DNA of 64,000 nucleotides from Granulicella sp. S156 (GCF_009766105.1 NZ_LMUH01000013.1:124001-188000), one strand, 5' to 3'; counted from the stretch's first letter, positions 26,501 to 37,301 are shown. A program made the numbers and translations. The notes: generated from the letters alone by a model not told the origin.

Positions 26501-27182
26501 CACCATTGTCGCCGCTCGACAGTCCCGACAGTGTTGGCAGGTTTGTACCCGTGTTGCCTCCGCTGGCTGTTACATCCGTAGTGTCCTGTTCTCCCGCGTT
26601 GAGGCTAAGGCTCTGTACTCCGCGCGTCAGGCCCGTGCTATTTGCACTTGTGGTTGCAGCAGCCTGCTTCGCTTCGGCAGCCTCAGCGCGGCTGGCTAAC
26701 TCCATGCCGAAGTCGGTGGGCTTCTCCACGATGGCGATCCCTTGCTGCGCTGCCTGCGTCTCCACCCCAGTCAGCACGGTCTCCAGCGTTGTCGTGGCAA
26801 ATCCAGCCAACTCCGCGCGCACCACGTAGCGTCCGTTGCGAGGAATCTTCATCGCATAGGCACCGTCGATGTCGGTCGCTGTTGTGTACTTCTTCCCCGT
26901 CAACGTATTGGTCGCGGTGATAGAGACTCCTGGCAATGGAACGCCACCCACTTTGCCTGCTGTTCCGGCAACCACTGTCCCGTGAATCGTTCCTCCCTGC
27001 GTTGCAGGGGTGCTTTGTGTTGCGGTTGCGGTGCTCTGTGGGGCAGTCGTGCTGGGCGTTGCTGACGCGGGAATCGTCTGGGTGTTTGTGCTGTTCGCGG
27101 CCGGCGAAGCGGTGCTCTGTGCCTGGGCCGCCATAGCCACTAGCATCAGTGACGCACATCCCACTGCCGTCTGTCGTTTCAT
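23523..27182 (-). CDS. Oar-like TonB-dependent receptor with carboxypeptidase-regulatory domain
   Basis: A 1219-residue outer-membrane receptor. After a signal peptide (1-22) comes a Thr/Ser/Ala-rich linker, a carboxypeptidase-regulatory beta-sandwich (about 65-135: 'GVPLPGVSITATNTLTG..YTTATDIDGAYAM'), a plug-like region and a large barrel ending in 'LLVQARYRF' with a terminal Phe. Two glycine tracts are unusual: DNA 26235-26325 (residues about 286-316, mostly Gly with Arg) and 25628-25662 (about 507-518). ATG 27182 is chosen for the signal peptide; the frame extends to 27203. The ligand is unknown; large oligosaccharides or peptides are the usual guess for this class. Confidence 0.9.
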   Translation of the reverse strand: MKRQTAVGCASLMLVAMAAQAQSTASPAANSTNTQTIPASATPSTTAPQSTATATQSTPATQGGTIHGTVVAGTAGKVGGVPLPGVSITATNTLTGKKYTTATDIDGAYAMKIPRNGRYVVRAELAGFATTTLETVLTGVETQAAQQGIAIVEKPTDFGMELASRAEAAEAKQAAATTSANSTGLTRGVQSLSLNAGEQDTTDVTASGGNTGTNLPTLSGLSSGDNGVATDSVTVSGQTGQTNGLANFSEDEIRQRIQNAVAQGQASGLIPQGGDPTNAIVGMLGGMMGGPGGGGGGRGGGGGGGGGRGGGGGGFGSGAFRNFNPSQPHGSIFYQSTNLALNSAQWQPTLLPQTNPSGYTNKYGLTIGGSPYIPGLTRANSKQFVFLNLTGQKDLNAFIGGPSRVPTIQERDGDFSQSTQEVSGVAQQVELYDPKTGQPIANNNLANASVPISSIAQALLNYYPAPNIPTNAQGYNYQTISNEGSNNVAINTRYVRTLGSATNTPIGRFGGGGGGGGGGRRSGNSNAPPALRQNINIAYNYSHTANDQRNIFLPLGGKTESDGNSLNAGYTVGYGRLSNNASLNWNKLNSLTRNYFTDTETDPSAEAGLSIPNQAGGFADPRFYNGLASLNISNFAGLSNTTPSQTINQTISFSDFVAWRRKKHNMRYGLDIRRVHTDSIGGNNPLGSYTFTGYATASPADQLAGTVGQTSGNGFADFLLGLPESTSLQAGLYKTYLRENVYDGYVTDDFRALANVTINYGVRYEYFAPYTEKNNRLVNLAHDDTFSAASIQPIEPGAPGYPTSLVNPDRTMFAPRFGIDWKPKFTKDTVVRGGYGINYNTGQFATFAKSLSQQVPFANTQTNAVPTPTTTNPTPSPTGCTTLTPSTPNPTLTLANGFGCSTDNTIQNNWAVDKNYRLGMVQVYNLNIQRTFPLGIVFNLGYNGSKGSNLDVVGSPNGTPSGTTTPGIAPFDYEESAAGSHSNQLVVSAQKRQQKGIALGFTYTYSHTIDNASGVGGAVGPPVQNFYRLDLEEGNSSFDQRHNLTGNWVLELPFGPNRAFFNKGGLSSKLLDGFSLSGTFTFATGTYFTPTYTGNQAEASSGNTITLRPDRDFTQPLKGPGKVGEFFNTAAFVAPASGQYGNASQGSIEGPGTVSVNTSLSRTVQLGGTSSFEARVTASNVFNTVQYSGINTTLNNANFGEVSSAAAMRALLVQARYRF

Positions 27183-27279
27183 CGTCCAAGCCGCCACGTA
27201 CACTCCCTATGCCACCGAATGCTTCGGCTGATCACAAGCCAACTAATCTCCAACAAGTGGGACGACTGTCGCGCGAACG

Positions 27280-28095
27280 CTACCTGGTTCCTGGCCCGGC
27301 TGTCCCTGCCGGGGAAGGGCTGGCCGCCGGTGCGGCGTTGGGGGAGCCCTCACCGTTGCGTCGATGTCCCTGACCGGGCGTGGCCACCGTCAATTGCGCT
27401 GGCACAAAGACCCCTCCCTTTACTGAACCGGATCCGCCCACATTGTCGCCAACTTTTATGTCGGCCAGCGTGATGCTCTCTCCCGTAGAGGCCGGGGCGC
27501 TGGCAGCCGCGCCGCCTGTACCCTCGCCCGCACCCATTCCGCCACCCATCCCTGGTCCACGGCCTATGCGTCCACGCTTGAATGAAGTTGTTTCATCGAA
27601 GCCGATGGTCTGTGCGACGCCGTCGGGCCGCTGCACCGTCATCTTCGCGTTGTCCGCGTCGATTGCTGTTACCTTGCCTGCGATGTAGGTCTTTCCGAGG
27701 TTTTCCTTCAGCGCTTTCAATTGGGCAGCATCAGTAACAAACAACATCGCTGCGTGCAGCGTCTTGTTGGGTGCGTCGAGATTACCGGCTGCCATCACAC
27801 CATCGCCCACCTTCACGTCGGTGAGCTTCACGGTGACTCCGCGACCCTTCATCAGCCGAGTGTTAGCGGTAGTTACAATCTGGTACGTCCCGCCATCCTC
27901 GGCCTTCACGGTTACTGTTGTGCCGCCTACAGCGGTTACCTCGCCTCCGACCCGCTGCATTCCAGCAAACTGTCCTCTTTGGCCCCCACCAGCGCCTTGC
28001 TCAGCCGACTCCTGCGCCTGTACCGAAAAGGCAGGGAAGAGCATCCCGCTCACAAACATCGCCAACGCTGTCACCTTGACCAGTTGTCGCCGCAT
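27280..28095 (-). CDS. Secreted DUF5666-domain protein
   Basis: A 271-residue exported protein: signal peptide (1-27), two DUF5666-type OB-like beta domains (about 50-120 'VTAVGGTTVTVKAEDGG' and 'VKVGDGVMAAG', then about 135-240 'GKVTAIDADNAKMTVQ' and 'DIKVGDNVGGSGSV') and a Gly/Ala/Pro-rich disordered tail. Function unknown; such proteins often sit with surface or sensing genes in acidobacteria. It is the first gene of the minus-strand block, 97 bases before the TonB-dependent receptor, and divergent from the toxin-antitoxin pair. Confidence 0.85.
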   Translation of the reverse strand: MRRQLVKVTALAMFVSGMLFPAFSVQAQESAEQGAGGGQRGQFAGMQRVGGEVTAVGGTTVTVKAEDGGTYQIVTTANTRLMKGRGVTVKLTDVKVGDGVMAAGNLDAPNKTLHAAMLFVTDAAQLKALKENLGKTYIAGKVTAIDADNAKMTVQRPDGVAQTIGFDETTSFKRGRIGRGPGMGGGMGAGEGTGGAAASAPASTGESITLADIKVGDNVGGSGSVKGGVFVPAQLTVATPGQGHRRNGEGSPNAAPAASPSPAGTAGPGTR

Positions 28096-28265
28096 TGTCC
28101 GTACCTCCTGCCTCTTACTTGGGCAACCCTATCGATAGAGACGGGTTTCCGCAGCGGAAGACGCGGGAGTGGACAGAATTATTCGTGATCGTGTCTAGGG
28201 TGTTCTCGGATCGAAGTGGCTTCAGATCTCTTCCTGACAGCCGAATTCTGCGTTAACATCAAACT

Positions 28266-28497
28266 ATGCAGGTGACTCTCGACATTCCGGAAGCCCGTTA
28301 CCGTGAGTTCGAAGAACGGGCTGCTCGTCAGCACCGCCCTGTAGCTGATGTCGTGCTCTCAGAGGCCCTCCGTAGTGAGACCGATGAGGAGTTTAGGCAG
28401 CGTATGAAAGACCGCTATCCGCTGATTAAGAGTGATCGCCCGGGCAGTATGAAGATACCCGAAGACGGTTTCAACGACATCATGTTTGCGGCCGACG

Positions 28498-28511
<14 letters not shown>
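28266..28511 (+). CDS. Antitoxin partner of a PIN-domain toxin
   Basis: An 81-residue protein whose start 'MQVTLDIPEARYREFEERAARQHRPVADVVLSEAL' fits a ribbon-helix-helix DNA-binding domain; the acidic C-terminal half would wrap the toxin. It overlaps the PIN toxin frame by 14 bases, the usual vapBC arrangement. The assignment rests on size, RHH-like N-terminus and context. Because the toxin is frameshifted, the antitoxin may now be an orphan regulator. Confidence 0.7.
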
Positions 28512-30707
<2,196 letters not shown>

Positions 30708-30731
30708 TTATTCTCACGCTATTCTCTCCGC

Positions 30732-31223
30732 ATGGGCCTCGCCAAGCTCTCGCTCGCCATGGAACGCCGCGTCTACTTCATTCTCCAACACCTGGCAGAC
30801 CGCCGATCCAGCCGAAACCCCAGACCTCAGCACCTCCTCACTGGCGAACGTGGCGAGGACGCAGCCTACTTCCATCTTCGCTCCCTCGGTTACACGGTCG
30901 TTGCGCGCCGCTGGCGGGCAGATCGCATCAAAGGAGACCTTGACCTCGTCGCCTGGGACGGAGATACGCTCGTGGTCTTTGAGGTCAAGACCCGCACCGC
31001 CCGTGACCTCGCCGCTGCCGAAACCCAAGTCGACCTCTACAAGCAGCGCACGCTCCGCCGCATGGCTGCAGCCTATCTCCGGCAGATTCCTGAGCACCAT
31101 CGCGATCGTGTCCCCATCCGCTTCGATATACTCTCGGTCTACCTCCTGCCCGGAGGCGCCGAGTTCGAACACTTCCGCGATGCCTTCGCCTACCAAGCCG
31201 AATTACGCCGCTTCGGTGTCTAA
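30732..31223 (+). CDS. YraN/UPF0102 family endonuclease-like protein
   Basis: A 163-residue protein of the YraN (UPF0102) family with a restriction-endonuclease-like fold. 'GERGEDAAYFHLRSLGYTVVARRWR' and the catalytic-type D-(x)n-ExK 'GDLDLVAWDGDTLVVFEVKTR' are both present, followed by 'KQRTLRRMAAAYL'. The family usually lies near rnhB or ribosomal genes and is suspected to act on DNA in repair or uptake; its function is not settled. A 35-residue N-terminal extension precedes the domain. It is divergent from pyrG. Confidence 0.9.
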   Translation: MGLAKLSLAMERRVYFILQHLADRRSSRNPRPQHLLTGERGEDAAYFHLRSLGYTVVARRWRADRIKGDLDLVAWDGDTLVVFEVKTRTARDLAAAETQVDLYKQRTLRRMAAAYLRQIPEHHRDRVPIRFDILSVYLLPGGAEFEHFRDAFAYQAELRRFGV

Positions 31224-31247
31224 TATTCCAGAAGAGGAAACCGAACC

Positions 31248-31751
31248 ATGAGTCTGATGGACGCCCCTGCCTACGATCCACGCCGCGACAACCGTAACCG
31301 CAACCTTTTGATCGCCGGCGGAGTGTTCCTTGTGCTCGCTATCGTGCTGACGCTTGGCGGGTACCTCCTGGGTCACGGATGGCTTTTCTCCAACCTCGGC
31401 GCCGAACACAAAGTGAATAACTTCTTCGACGCTCTCGAGGCGAAGGACTACTCCAAGGCCTTCGGCATCTATAACAATGATGCCGACTGGCAGCAACACC
31501 CCGAAAAATACTCTGGCTATCCCCTTAAGCGTTTCACCGAAGACTGGACGATCGACAGCCCCGTGAAAGGGCCCATCGTCTCGCACCACGTCGATATCTC
31601 GAAGACCGACGGCTCAGGGAACTTTGGCACAGGCATCATCGTCGCCGTGCGGGTAAACGGCGACCACAAGCTCTTCATGTATGTGACCCGCGCCGATGGC
31701 ACCATGACCTGGCCCGCTCCGCACGAACTCAGATACGGTTCTGATAACTAA
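31248..31751 (+). CDS. Membrane-anchored hypothetical protein
   Basis: A 167-residue protein with a polar N-terminus, one membrane helix (about 23-45) and a soluble C-terminal domain that looks like an NTF2/DUF4878-type cone ('KVNNFFDALEAKDYSKAFGIYN', then several beta strands). The family is not recognised with certainty. It follows yraN by 24 bases, probably in one transcript, and is closed by a strong hairpin. Confidence 0.75.
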   Translation: MSLMDAPAYDPRRDNRNRNLLIAGGVFLVLAIVLTLGGYLLGHGWLFSNLGAEHKVNNFFDALEAKDYSKAFGIYNNDADWQQHPEKYSGYPLKRFTEDWTIDSPVKGPIVSHHVDISKTDGSGNFGTGIIVAVRVNGDHKLFMYVTRADGTMTWPAPHELRYGSDN

Positions 31752-31756
31752 GCCAA

Positions 31757-31787
31757 GGTGGGCGATCTCGATGCGAGATCGCCCACC
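31757..31787. terminator. Hairpin terminator between convergent genes
   Basis: A perfect 14-bp stem (31757-31770 with 31774-31787) with a 3-base loop sits between the membrane protein gene and the convergent porin gene. T-runs are weak. Confidence 0.75.
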
Positions 31788-31806
31788 CTGGCCCAAGTGC
31801 AGGGAT

Positions 31807-33051
31807 CTAGCGCTTTGGACCGAAGAAGGCCACCACACCAACCTCGACAGTGGATTGGCCTTCGACCAGCTTTGAGGTCCCTTTGTGGAAGTAAGGTTGA
31901 TCGGATCCATCGCGACGATATTCCAGTCGCGCCAGCAGGCCTTCGGGAATCTTATATTCACCGGTCGCCGTGAACTCGTTCAGCTTCTGATGTATACCCG
32001 TCCCAATAGCGGATCCTGTGCTCGTGCCGTCTGCAAGATATTCATACCGGCCTGCAACCGCGAGCGTCCCCGTAGCCTGATAGTGTGCTGCTACGGCGAT
32101 GCCTTGTAAGTGGTCAAGGCTGCCCGTCGTGTAGATCGATGGAGCTACAAGAACCGCGTTGCGATTCTGAAGGTAGTCGTAGTTGATATAGGCGTTGAAC
32201 TTCGCAGTCGGCGTCAATAGCAAGGTTGTGTCGAGTAAGTTGCGGAAGCCCTTATTCGTGCCTGTATTCTCCGGCCCGGTGTATAAGTTTCCCGACCATG
32301 TGTATTTGGTCTTGGTGTAGACACCGGTAAAACCAACGGTCTTTCCGCTGTTATTGTCCGAGAAGTTATTCCAGCCATTCACTACTTGCACACCGCCGGT
32401 AAAGGTCTTGGTCACTGGCATCGAGGTTCGCAGACCTACATGGTAGTACGGGATTGCCAGGGAAAATAATAGGGAACGTGAGTAGTTCCAGTTGTCTTTA
32501 GTCTCGATTACTTCAGCGCCGGCTGAAGTTACAAATTCACCGAAGTCGGCTTCAAATCCTTTGGCCTTGGTGGGCTTCCAACTTACGAAGGCCTGCTCCA
32601 GGTGTTTGAAGTTCGGCTCGCTCGCCATGATGGTGTTGAAGGTCTTGCCAAATCCCAGATCGATGCGGAACCCAACAGGATCGGGATCGTGCGACATGGT
32701 CAACTTCGCCATATTCAGGCTGAAGGTGTTCGCATCGTAATCGAAGTTACGCAACTGATTGCCGTCGGAACTGACCGCCGGATGGTTCGCGTTGAAGTTG
32801 TAGTAGCCATCTACCAGTCCACTGAAGTCGATGGGTCCGACACTCCACACAGAGGCTGTGGGTGATGCAGCCGGTGTTGCTGCCGGTGTGGTCGCAGCAG
32901 GTACTGCTGGCGTAGCCGCAGTCGTGGAACTTGACGAAGGAGTTGGCGACGTTCCTTCCTGAGTCTGTGCCTGGCATCTGACAAAGCATGCTGCACAGCA
33001 TCCCAGGAGGAGCAGGCTGATCTTCACAGAGCTATTGCGGACAACAGTCAT
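31807..33051 (-). CDS. Outer-membrane beta-barrel porin (BBP2/OmpL-like)
   Basis: A 414-residue porin-like protein: signal peptide (1-28), an Ala/Thr/Pro-rich linker (about 30-65), then 'FSGLVDGYYNFNANHP' and alternating amphipathic strands to 'VEVGVVAFFGPKR', typical of the putative beta-barrel porin-2 family. It is divergent from amt-glnB (489 bases between the starts), so it may serve uptake of a nitrogen source across the outer membrane; this link is positional only. Confidence 0.85.
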   Translation of the reverse strand: MTVVRNSSVKISLLLLGCCAACFVRCQAQTQEGTSPTPSSSSTTAATPAVPAATTPAATPAASPTASVWSVGPIDFSGLVDGYYNFNANHPAVSSDGNQLRNFDYDANTFSLNMAKLTMSHDPDPVGFRIDLGFGKTFNTIMASEPNFKHLEQAFVSWKPTKAKGFEADFGEFVTSAGAEVIETKDNWNYSRSLLFSLAIPYYHVGLRTSMPVTKTFTGGVQVVNGWNNFSDNNSGKTVGFTGVYTKTKYTWSGNLYTGPENTGTNKGFRNLLDTTLLLTPTAKFNAYINYDYLQNRNAVLVAPSIYTTGSLDHLQGIAVAAHYQATGTLAVAGRYEYLADGTSTGSAIGTGIHQKLNEFTATGEYKIPEGLLARLEYRRDGSDQPYFHKGTSKLVEGQSTVEVGVVAFFGPKR

Positions 33052-33539
33052 TAAGTGTTCCTTTCAGATGGGATTGTGTGGAAATGCAGATATCCCTCTC
33101 GTTGCGACGCAGGTGTTCCTGTGGCCCGAAGGTCATGGAGTGGAGCGAATAAGTCGAACCAGGTTGTGGTGTATCTGGGGTATAGCATCCGGACATATGC
33201 CTTTCCTAGTGCGAAAGACATGCATCAACAGATTTGATAGACAGCATGAAAGAACGCTATGCGCGCTGCTGCTTCGACCTCAAGCTGTGAGTGGCTGGAA
33301 TGTCAATGCAGCCGCGCCGACTAGGAAATGCTGATGCGGCGGATAAATATTTGTTTTACCCGCAATCGATGCTTGATGCTTCCCGCCCGGCTGTGTACCG
33401 TACAACTACCGCAATAGCAATCGGGCACTCTTTCATGCCAAGACATACGTGGCGCCGTGGGCGTGTACCTGTTTTCGGCATGACTTGTCCTCCCGTCGCC
33501 TCCGCGACGCTCAACATGTCCAATAAGGAGTTCCTCTGA
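33052..33539. other. Divergent intergenic region between porin and amt
   Basis: About 490 bases with no gene seen. A weak promoter candidate for amt is TTGATG (33373-33378) with TACCGT (33396-33401), 17 bp apart. No sigma-54 element (TGGCAC-N5-TTGC) was found by eye upstream of amt, although one was looked for because amt-glnB is often under nitrogen control. Confidence 0.4.
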
Positions 33540-35093
33540 ATGGCACGAACAGTGGATGGATCAACGCTATCGTTCTCGCAGAAGTTCAACCGGCTCGGTA
33601 GCCGGCTCAAAGACGCGCAATGGCGCCGCTACGGATTTACGCTGCTTGGAGGAAAGGTCTTAGGCGTAGTTGGCGTGCTGATGATTACAGCCTTCCTGAC
33701 GCAACTGCTCTTTACGACTGTGCATGCAGCCGATACGCCAGGGGTTAAGGCCGCCGACATCGTCAATCCGGTCAACACAGCGTGGACGTTGATTGCAGCC
33801 TTCCTGGTGTTCGGTATGCAGGTTGGTTTCACCATGCTGGAAGCTGGTTTTTGTCGATCCCGAGAGACGGTCAACGTACTGATGGAGTGCGTCGTAGATA
33901 CCGCTCTTTGCGGCCTGCTTTTTTATGCCATCGGCTTTTCGTTCATGTTCAGCCACGGTAACGGATGGATCGGGTATCACTGGTTCTTCCTGCGCGACAT
34001 TCCCGCGACATATGAGGCCACCGGCGTAAGCTTCCTCGCCTTCTGGATATTCCAGTTCGCGTTTGCGGATACCTGCTCGACCATCACCTCGGGAGCCATG
34101 ATCGGTCGTACCGGGTTCGTAGGCGATCTGCTCTACTCGCTCGCCGTCTCCGGTTTCATCTATCCCATCATCGGTCACTGGGCATGGGGTCCGGACGGCT
34201 TCCTCGCCACCATGGGTGCTCCCGGATACTTCCTTCCCAACCTCGGTCAAAGCTTCCACGACTTCGCCGGTTCGACCGTCGTTCATACCATCGGTGGTTT
34301 CATCGCTTTGGCCGGCTCTCTCGTTCTTGGACCGCGGCTCGGCCGCAAGTTCAAGCGTGATGGTGGTGGACCGATGCTGCCTCACGATCTCACCATGGCG
34401 ACCGCCGGCGGTTTGATCCTGTGGTTTGGCTGGTACGGGTTCAATCCCGGCAGCACGCTCTCCGCCATGGACTTTGAGGGGATTGGCCGCATCTCTGCGA
34501 ACACCACGCTTGCAGCCTGCGCTGCCGCTCTCACTGCCATGTTCACCGCTTACTTCATGAGCAGGAAGTGGGATATCAGCTTCACGGTCAACGGCTTCCT
34601 GGCCGGCCTGGTCGCGATTACCTGCCCCTGCTACTGGGTTAGCCCAACCGGTTCTATCATCCTCGGCGCAATTGCCGGTGTCATCGTCGTCGCCGGTGTA
34701 GAGTTGCTCGAATATCTCCGCATCGACGATCCTATCGGCGCTGTTCCTGTTCACGGAATCTGCGGTATCTGGGGAACGCTGTCGCTGGGCCTGTTCGCGG
34801 TCGGCAAGTACGGTGCTACCGGACCGCTCGCTCCTGACAATAGTGCTCCATTGAAAGGTCTGTTCTATGGCGGCGGCATCACTCTGCTGAAGGCCCAGTT
34901 CATCGGCAGCGCCATCATTACAGTCTCCACCTTCGCGGTCGCGATGCTGGTCATGTGGCTGGTCAACCTCACTGGGACGCTTCGCGTGTCGAAAGAAGGC
35001 GAGCTGTATGGACTCGATCTCCACGAGCACGGCATCTCCGCGTACCCCGAGTACGTCATCTCCGCACTCGGTATCCCTGGCTCAAAGGACTAA
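33540..35093 (+). CDS. amt: Ammonium transporter, Amt/MEP/Rh family
   Basis: An inner-membrane ammonium channel of 517 residues with eleven core helices after a signal-like first helix (about 40-62). Recognisable are 'AFLVFGMQVGFTMLEAGFCR', the first pore histidine in 'FAGSTVVHTIGG' and the second in 'PVHGICGIWGTLSLG', and 'NPGSTL'. ATG 33540 has AAGGAG ten bases upstream. The PII gene follows 166 bases downstream, the classic amtB-glnK partnership in which PII blocks the channel when nitrogen is plentiful. Confidence 0.97.
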   Translation: MARTVDGSTLSFSQKFNRLGSRLKDAQWRRYGFTLLGGKVLGVVGVLMITAFLTQLLFTTVHAADTPGVKAADIVNPVNTAWTLIAAFLVFGMQVGFTMLEAGFCRSRETVNVLMECVVDTALCGLLFYAIGFSFMFSHGNGWIGYHWFFLRDIPATYEATGVSFLAFWIFQFAFADTCSTITSGAMIGRTGFVGDLLYSLAVSGFIYPIIGHWAWGPDGFLATMGAPGYFLPNLGQSFHDFAGSTVVHTIGGFIALAGSLVLGPRLGRKFKRDGGGPMLPHDLTMATAGGLILWFGWYGFNPGSTLSAMDFEGIGRISANTTLAACAAALTAMFTAYFMSRKWDISFTVNGFLAGLVAITCPCYWVSPTGSIILGAIAGVIVVAGVELLEYLRIDDPIGAVPVHGICGIWGTLSLGLFAVGKYGATGPLAPDNSAPLKGLFYGGGITLLKAQFIGSAIITVSTFAVAMLVMWLVNLTGTLRVSKEGELYGLDLHEHGISAYPEYVISALGIPGSKD

Positions 35094-35259
35094 AGCGTTC
35101 TCCTATCCTCCCAGGAAAAGCGGTGTTCATCTTTCTGGGGATAGCGATAGGGGAACAGCTCTAAAAGAGCGGGGAAGTGTCAGTCGGCGCTTCCTCGCTA
35201 TCCACCACGGATGATTGGAAGCTCCTGCAATTCAACCGGAGAAAGCACGAAAGGACATC

Positions 35260-35598
35260 ATGACAAAGATTGAAGCGATCATCAGGCCAAATCGGTTCGA
35301 AGCAGTCAAAGAAGCTCTTTCAGATCTAGGCGTTGAAGGTATGACGGTCTCTGAAGCACGAGGCCATGGGCGACAGAAGGGCCATACCGAAAACTACCGC
35401 GGGCGCGAATACGAGATCAGCCTGATTCCGAAACTTCGTGTCGAACTCGTTGTGATGGACGATCGCGTCGAAGCGATCGTTGCCGCCATCATTGCCGCCG
35501 CGGCTACAGGGCAGATCGGAGATGGAAAGATATTCCTCTTCAAAGCCGAGGACGCTATCCGTATCCGAAATCAGGAGCGCGGTGAAATCGCTATTTGA
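35260..35598 (+). CDS. glnB: PII nitrogen regulatory protein
   Basis: A trimeric signal protein sensing 2-oxoglutarate, ATP/ADP and glutamine status. It has 112 residues from ATG 35260 (AAAGGA upstream), the exact family size. The T-loop 'GHTENYRGREY' keeps Tyr51, the uridylylation site; the B-loop 'TGQIGDGKIFLF' and C-loop 'IRIRNQERGEIAI' are intact. Its place after amt suggests the GlnK role (channel control); glnB versus glnK cannot be separated by sequence alone. Confidence 0.95.
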   Translation: MTKIEAIIRPNRFEAVKEALSDLGVEGMTVSEARGHGRQKGHTENYRGREYEISLIPKLRVELVVMDDRVEAIVAAIIAAAATGQIGDGKIFLFKAEDAIRIRNQERGEIAI

Positions 35599-35625
35599 GT
35601 CAGCGTGTGTCGAACACCCCAAAGC

Positions 35626-35659
35626 AAAGGCCCGTCGAGAGTTCTCTCGACGGGCCTTT
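35626..35659. terminator. Terminator shared by glnB and the convergent LysR gene
   Basis: A perfect 15-bp stem AAAGGCCCGTCGAGA (35626-35640) with its complement (35645-35659), with T-runs on both strands. Confidence 0.88.
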
Positions 35660-35683
35660 CAGCTCTTGAACGCATCGCAGATT

Positions 35684-36571
35684 CTATGACGTTGTCGCGC
35701 TCCGCAAGGTGACATCGAGAAATCCTTTGAGAGCGCGCGTCAGGACCTTGTCTTTCAGGTAAATCAATCCAAGATCGCGGCATGTCCGAATAGCGAGTAC
35801 TGGAACAGTTTGCACGGTCCCTGCAGCCAACTCCTCTGCGATATTGATAGACGGCAAAAAGCCGATGCCCAGGCCCGCCACAATGAACCGCTTCATCAAC
35901 TCGCGGCTCTCGACTTCCATCACCGTCTTCGGATAGACATCGTGCATTCGGAAGATATTCAGCAGAAGATCACGCTGTTTGCCCTGCTTCGGCAATAAAA
36001 AGGAATACTTTACGATATCCGCTGGTTCAGCCTTTGTTGCCAGGGTTAGCGGATGTCCCTTGGGGACCGCCAGCACAATCTCATCGCGATGGAGGGTCTC
36101 CACTACCAATCTTGGGTCTTTCACCGGCAGCGAAACCACCCCAAAGTCCACCTCTCGATTCAGTAAGGCCTCAAGAGTGCGGGACTTTTCCGCGCGAACG
36201 ATCTTCAAGCCCACTTTCGGATACTGATCTTTGAATTCCGTGAATACTTTGGGCAGCACATACAGGCTGACAGACTCCTGCGAGCTGATCGCGATCTCGC
36301 CGCGGGCCGCATGACGCTGTTCGGCGACCATCATCAGCATGTGCCGCTGCGTCGCCAAAGCATTCTCCGCGAACGGCTCAAAGACTCGCCCCGTGGCTGT
36401 GAACGTTACTTTGCCGCCCTTGCGGTCGAACAGTTGCTCGCCTATTTCGCGCTCCAGGGATCGTATCTGTGCCGACACGGCTGGTTGCGTAATACGCAAT
36501 TGCTCCGCCGCGCGCGAAAAGCTCTTCTGCCGCCATACTTCTAAAAATGTTTTCAGTTGATCGAAATCCAT
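35684..36571 (-). CDS. LysR-family transcriptional regulator
   Basis: A 295-residue LysR-type regulator: winged HTH (about 1-60: 'QLKTFLEVWRQKSFSRAAEQL', 'TQPAVSAQIRSLEREIGEQLF') and a two-lobed effector domain (about 92-290). The closest feel is the CbbR/CysL-like subgroup. No divergent target gene is adjacent apart from the small secreted protein at 36737, which is the likeliest neighbour under its control; the inducer is unknown. Confidence 0.92.
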   Translation of the reverse strand: MDFDQLKTFLEVWRQKSFSRAAEQLRITQPAVSAQIRSLEREIGEQLFDRKGGKVTFTATGRVFEPFAENALATQRHMLMMVAEQRHAARGEIAISSQESVSLYVLPKVFTEFKDQYPKVGLKIVRAEKSRTLEALLNREVDFGVVSLPVKDPRLVVETLHRDEIVLAVPKGHPLTLATKAEPADIVKYSFLLPKQGKQRDLLLNIFRMHDVYPKTVMEVESRELMKRFIVAGLGIGFLPSINIAEELAAGTVQTVPVLAIRTCRDLGLIYLKDKVLTRALKGFLDVTLRSATTS

Positions 36572-36736
36572 GATCCAGCCGCCGGTTCACCGCTTGAGTC
36601 TCTGTCCGATATCCGGCCCATCCATCCTACATCTCTCTTCTCAGTCATGGCATCCGAGCCTGTCTTCGCAAAATGGCCTTTATGCCTTCTTTGTGCCTCC
36701 GGGGCAAAAATAGAGTTTGTATTGAGGAGGTATCTT

Positions 36737-37126
36737 ATGAAATCCATTGCAGTTACTGTCGTGCTTCTCGTGGGATCTGCTGTTATGCCGCTCTGTTCGG
36801 CTTACGCCAGCCCCATGACTGGATCGCCCGATGCGGTCATGGTCCAGACAGACCTGGCCCAACAGATGAAGCAGGCCCATAGCGCAAGCGACTATCGTGC
36901 CTTGGCCGTGCGTTTTCACGAACAAGAGCAGGTTTACAAGACCAAGGCCGCTGAAGAAAAAGCTGAGTGGGAGCGTCGCCAGCAAATCACGGTAAGCATC
37001 GCTGAGAAGTATCCGCGGCCCGTCGATTCGGCGCACTACCTCTACGACTACTACAGTCAGAAGGCAGATCAAATGTCGAAGACTGCAGCCGAGTACGAAG
37101 CCCGCGCCGCAGCGCAGACACGTTGA
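36737..37126 (+). CDS. Secreted helical hypothetical protein
   Basis: A 129-residue protein with a signal peptide (1-24, ending AYAS) and a charged, mostly helical mature part ('YRALAVRFHEQEQVYKTKAA'), with a repeated A-x-E-Y/E pattern that suggests a coiled coil. ATG 36737 has GAGGAGG six bases upstream. Family not recognised. Divergent from the LysR regulator (165 bases). Confidence 0.75.
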   Translation: MKSIAVTVVLLVGSAVMPLCSAYASPMTGSPDAVMVQTDLAQQMKQAHSASDYRALAVRFHEQEQVYKTKAAEEKAEWERRQQITVSIAEKYPRPVDSAHYLYDYYSQKADQMSKTAAEYEARAAAQTR

Positions 37127-37185
37127 TAGGAGAGGCGTTCAGAACGTCTCGCTGCAAGTAGAAATTGACAGTTCGTTGGCTCCCG

Positions 37186-37237
37186 CCGTCAACCCGGTGA
37201 AATCCCGCAAATACGCGGCTTTTCACCGGGTTGACGG
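37186..37237. terminator. Long inverted repeat downstream of the secreted helical protein
   Basis: A 17-bp perfect stem (37186-37202 and 37221-37237) encloses a second small hairpin. It could be a terminator or a dispersed palindromic element; the following T-run is weak. Confidence 0.6.
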
Positions 37238-37301
37238 CTAAAGTTTTATGCTCCGATAGCCATGCATTACGCTCTGGGGAATCTTCAGGAAGCTTTCGCC
37301 G

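Noticed and set aside
33660-35030. A 456-residue open frame on the minus strand opposite amt
   Set aside because: It is antisense to a clear ammonium transporter, has very polar composition with no fold-like pattern, and reflects GC-rich codon bias.
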